Shown here piece after piece: positions 62,152-64,000 of a DNA stretch of 64,000 nucleotides. Position 1 is the first letter of the stretch. Each line of letters begins with the position of its first letter. The stretch lies in assembly GCF_005871085.1 (NCBI RefSeq), contig NZ_VAUP01000038.1, forward strand, positions 186,001-250,000, read 5' to 3'. The position numbers and the translations under genes are program-made. The notes beneath the pieces are model-generated. The model saw nothing but the letters and a program-made list of their open reading frames with translations, did not search any database and was not told the origin of the DNA. Source of the DNA: Xanthobacter autotrophicus. GTDB taxonomy: Bacteria > Pseudomonadota > Alphaproteobacteria > Rhizobiales > Xanthobacteraceae.

Positions 62152-62224
62152 AGCCGACGCTTGAGGGTGGGCGGTTGACGGTGCGCCGGCTTGGCTGCAC
62201 CGTCCGGCCGGATCGGGAGACGTG

Positions 62225-63340
62225 ATGCTCGCTTATATCATCCGCCGCATAGCCCTGATGGTGCCGACCATTCTCGGCATCATGCTGGTGTCGTTCGTGG
62301 TCATCCAGTTTGCCCCCGGCGGCCCGGTGGAGCGGGTGATCGCCCAGCTCACCGGCGACGACGTCTCCGCCACCTCCCGCGTCTCCGGCGGAGGCGGCGA
62401 CTTCTCCGGCGCCGGCGCCGCTGCCCAGGCGGGCGCTGCCATGGATGGGGCCGGCTCGAAATATCGCGGTGCGCAGGGGCTGGACCCGGCCTTCGTCAAG
62501 CAGCTCGAAAAGCAGTTCGGCTTCGACAAGCCGGCCCACGAGCGCTTTTGGAAGATGATCACGGATTACGCCACCTTCGATTTCGGCCGCTCCTATTTCC
62601 GCGACATCACCGTGTTGCAGCTGATCGGGGAGAAGATGCCCGTCTCCATCTCGCTCGGCCTGTGGATGACGTTGCTCACCTATCTCATCTCCATTCCGCT
62701 CGGCATCTCCAAGGCCATGCGCGATGGCTCGCGCTTCGACATGTGGACCTCGGCGGTGATCATCGTCGGCTATGCCATTCCCTCGTTCCTGTTCGCCATC
62801 CTGCTCATCATCCTGTTTGCCGGCGGCTCGTTCCTCGACCTGTTCCCGCTGCGCGGGCTCACCTCCGAGAACTTCTGGCAGATGAGCTGGCCGGAGCGCA
62901 TCGTCGACTATGCCTGGCACCTGGTGCTGCCGCTCACTTCCATGGTGCTCGGCGCGTTCGCCACCATGACACTGCTCACCAAGAACTCGTTCCTGGAGGA
63001 GATCCGCAAGCAATATGTCACCACGGCGCGTATGAAGGGGCTGAGCGAGCGGCGCGTGCTCTACGGCCATGTGTTCAGGAATGCCATGCTGATCGTGATC
63101 GCGGGCTTTCCCAGCGCCTTCATCGCCGCCTTCTTCTCCGGCTCGCTGCTGATCGAGACCATCTTCTCCCTGGACGGCCTGGGCCTCCTGGGGTTCGAGA
63201 GCGTGCTCAACCGCGATTATCCGGTGGTGTTCGCCACCCTCTACATCTTCTCGCTGGCGGGGCTGATCGTCGGCTTGATCTCGGACCTCACCTACATGCT
63301 GGTCGATCCGCGCATCGACTTCGAGACGCGGGAGGTCTGA
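62225..63340 (+). CDS. yejB: Microcin C/peptide ABC transporter permease YejB-like
   Basis: The 371-residue permease has an N-terminal helix, a long periplasmic loop (a Gly/Ala-rich stretch that differs from DppB) and a binding-protein-dependent transport domain with an EAA-like loop. ATG 62225 follows GGGAGA; a GTG immediately before it is an alternative. It pairs with the YejE-like permease encoded two bases downstream. Confidence 0.9.
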   Translation: MLAYIIRRIALMVPTILGIMLVSFVVIQFAPGGPVERVIAQLTGDDVSATSRVSGGGGDFSGAGAAAQAGAAMDGAGSKYRGAQGLDPAFVKQLEKQFGFDKPAHERFWKMITDYATFDFGRSYFRDITVLQLIGEKMPVSISLGLWMTLLTYLISIPLGISKAMRDGSRFDMWTSAVIIVGYAIPSFLFAILLIILFAGGSFLDLFPLRGLTSENFWQMSWPERIVDYAWHLVLPLTSMVLGAFATMTLLTKNSFLEEIRKQYVTTARMKGLSERRVLYGHVFRNAMLIVIAGFPSAFIAAFFSGSLLIETIFSLDGLGLLGFESVLNRDYPVVFATLYIFSLAGLIVGLISDLTYMLVDPRIDFETREV

Positions 63341-63342
63341 GA

Positions 63343-64000
63343 ATGGACGCAGTCCCCGTGCTCCAGCCGGGCGAGCCCACCGACGTGCCCGCCGCCCGCG
63401 ACGCACCCCACGGCCAGCTCCAGCCGCCGGGCGCGGCGAAGCCGCGTGGCCGCTTCGATCTCTCGCCGCTGAACCGGCGCCGCCTCGCCAATTTCCGCGC
63501 CAACCGGCGGGGCTACTGGTCGTTCGTGGTGTTCATGGTGCTGTTCGTCATCAGCCTCAGCGCCGAGTTCATCGCCAACGACAAGCCCATCCTCGTCTCC
63601 TATGACGGCGGCTATTATTTCCCCGTGGTGCGCGCCTATCCGGAGACCGCCTTCGGCGGCGACTTCGAGACCGACGCCGACTATCGCGATCCCTTCCTGC
63701 AGAAGCTGATCGCCGAAAAGGGCGGCTGGATGATCTGGCCGCCCATCCGCTTCTCCTATTCCACCCACAATCTGGATTTGCCCACTCCGGCGCCCTCGCC
63801 GCCCACCTGGATGCTCACCGAGGCCCAATGCAAGGCGGTGGCGGAGAAGAAAGGGGTGAGCGGCTGCTCGGGCCTTGAATACAATTGGCTCGGCACCGAC
63901 GACCAGGGCCGCGACGTGGTGGCTCGCCTCATCTACGGCTTCCGCATCTCGGTGCTGTTCGGGCTTGCGCTCACCATCATCTCGTCGGTGATCGGCGTGG
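63343..64000 (+). CDS. yejE: Peptide ABC transporter permease YejE-like (cut by window end)
   Basis: The frame is open from ATG 63343 to the right edge, giving 219 residues of the N-terminal part. It matches YejE: NRRRLANFRANRRGYWSF before the first membrane helix, then the long periplasmic loop (YDGGYYFPVVRAY, FLQKLIAEKGGWMIWPPIRFSY), then LGTDDQGRDVVARLIYG. The C-terminal membrane helices and the ATPase gene (YejF) must lie beyond the window. Confidence 0.9.
   Translation, partial: MDAVPVLQPGEPTDVPAARDAPHGQLQPPGAAKPRGRFDLSPLNRRRLANFRANRRGYWSFVVFMVLFVISLSAEFIANDKPILVSYDGGYYFPVVRAYPETAFGGDFETDADYRDPFLQKLIAEKGGWMIWPPIRFSYSTHNLDLPTPAPSPPTWMLTEAQCKAVAEKKGVSGCSGLEYNWLGTDDQGRDVVARLIYGFRISVLFGLALTIISSVIGV

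Noticed and set aside
61925-63406. A 493-residue open frame on the minus strand
   Set aside because: It overlaps the second YejA-like and the YejB-like genes in antisense, with no motif or ribosome site.

Overview
The window is a high-GC, gene-dense stretch of an alphaproteobacterial chromosome. Conserved local orders typical of Hyphomicrobiales (Rhizobiales) are present: rplY-pth-ychF, lysC-ptsP-prfA-prmC followed by a DUF4167 gene, argJ-mutT, yqgE next to a DsbD-like gene and a peroxiredoxin, pheA-kdsB divergent from a membrane-anchored cytochrome c, and a YejA-YejA-YejB-YejE transporter. A member of Xanthobacteraceae or a close relative is my best guess, but that is inference. No rRNA, tRNA, CRISPR array, insertion sequence or prophage gene was seen.

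Layout. 1-3.4 kb: end of an outer-membrane barrel protein, two receiver-only response regulators, a two-gene operon of an AroQ-like dehydratase and a 2-hydroxyacid dehydrogenase, and a YCII-like protein. 3.4-13.8 kb: a catabolic block. A LysR regulator diverges from a two-component flavin monooxygenase (HpaB/HpaC type) plus RidA, followed by a PotABCD-type ABC transporter, a DUF1028 protein, an M20 deacylase and a GlcG-like protein. 13.9-18.9 kb: argJ, mutT, an EamA exporter, an SDR and leuB. 18.9-27.5 kb: rhodanese, glycine-zipper protein, MeaB GTPase, SleB-like hydrolase, YqgE, DsbD-like domain protein, single-Cys peroxiredoxin, two small DUF465 proteins and a Uup-like ABC-F protein.

27.5-33.5 kb: three related MaoC hydratases, ychF, pth, rplY, a TsdA-like dihaem cytochrome c and a 41-residue lipoprotein. 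33.6-44.4 kb: the most distinctive accessory region. A TetR regulator and a zinc alcohol dehydrogenase diverge from eight or nine co-directional genes: OsmC-like, acyl-CoA-dehydrogenase-like, tandem rhodanese, DsbA/kappa-GST-like isomerase, ferredoxin-reductase-like flavoprotein, then cynA-cynB-cynD-cynS (cyanate uptake and cyanase). A strong bidirectional terminator ends the run. The TetR/OsmC intergenic region has two matching palindromic operators. The gene content suggests metabolism of a small C-N-S compound that ends in cyanate.

44.4-64 kb: DUF4167, prmC, prfA, ptsP, lysC, a HIT protein, nudC, a nucleobase permease with an extra ATPase-like tail, pheA, kdsB, cycM, and the Yej-type peptide transporter, which runs off the right edge.

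Two families of dispersed intergenic repeats are visible. Family A (three copies) sits directly after stop codons, in the sense of the gene it follows. Family B (two clear copies and one weak one) has the conserved core GAAGTGG-N3-ACCGGTTCG. A further single palindromic element at 2.7 kb overlaps a stop codon in the same way as one family B copy.
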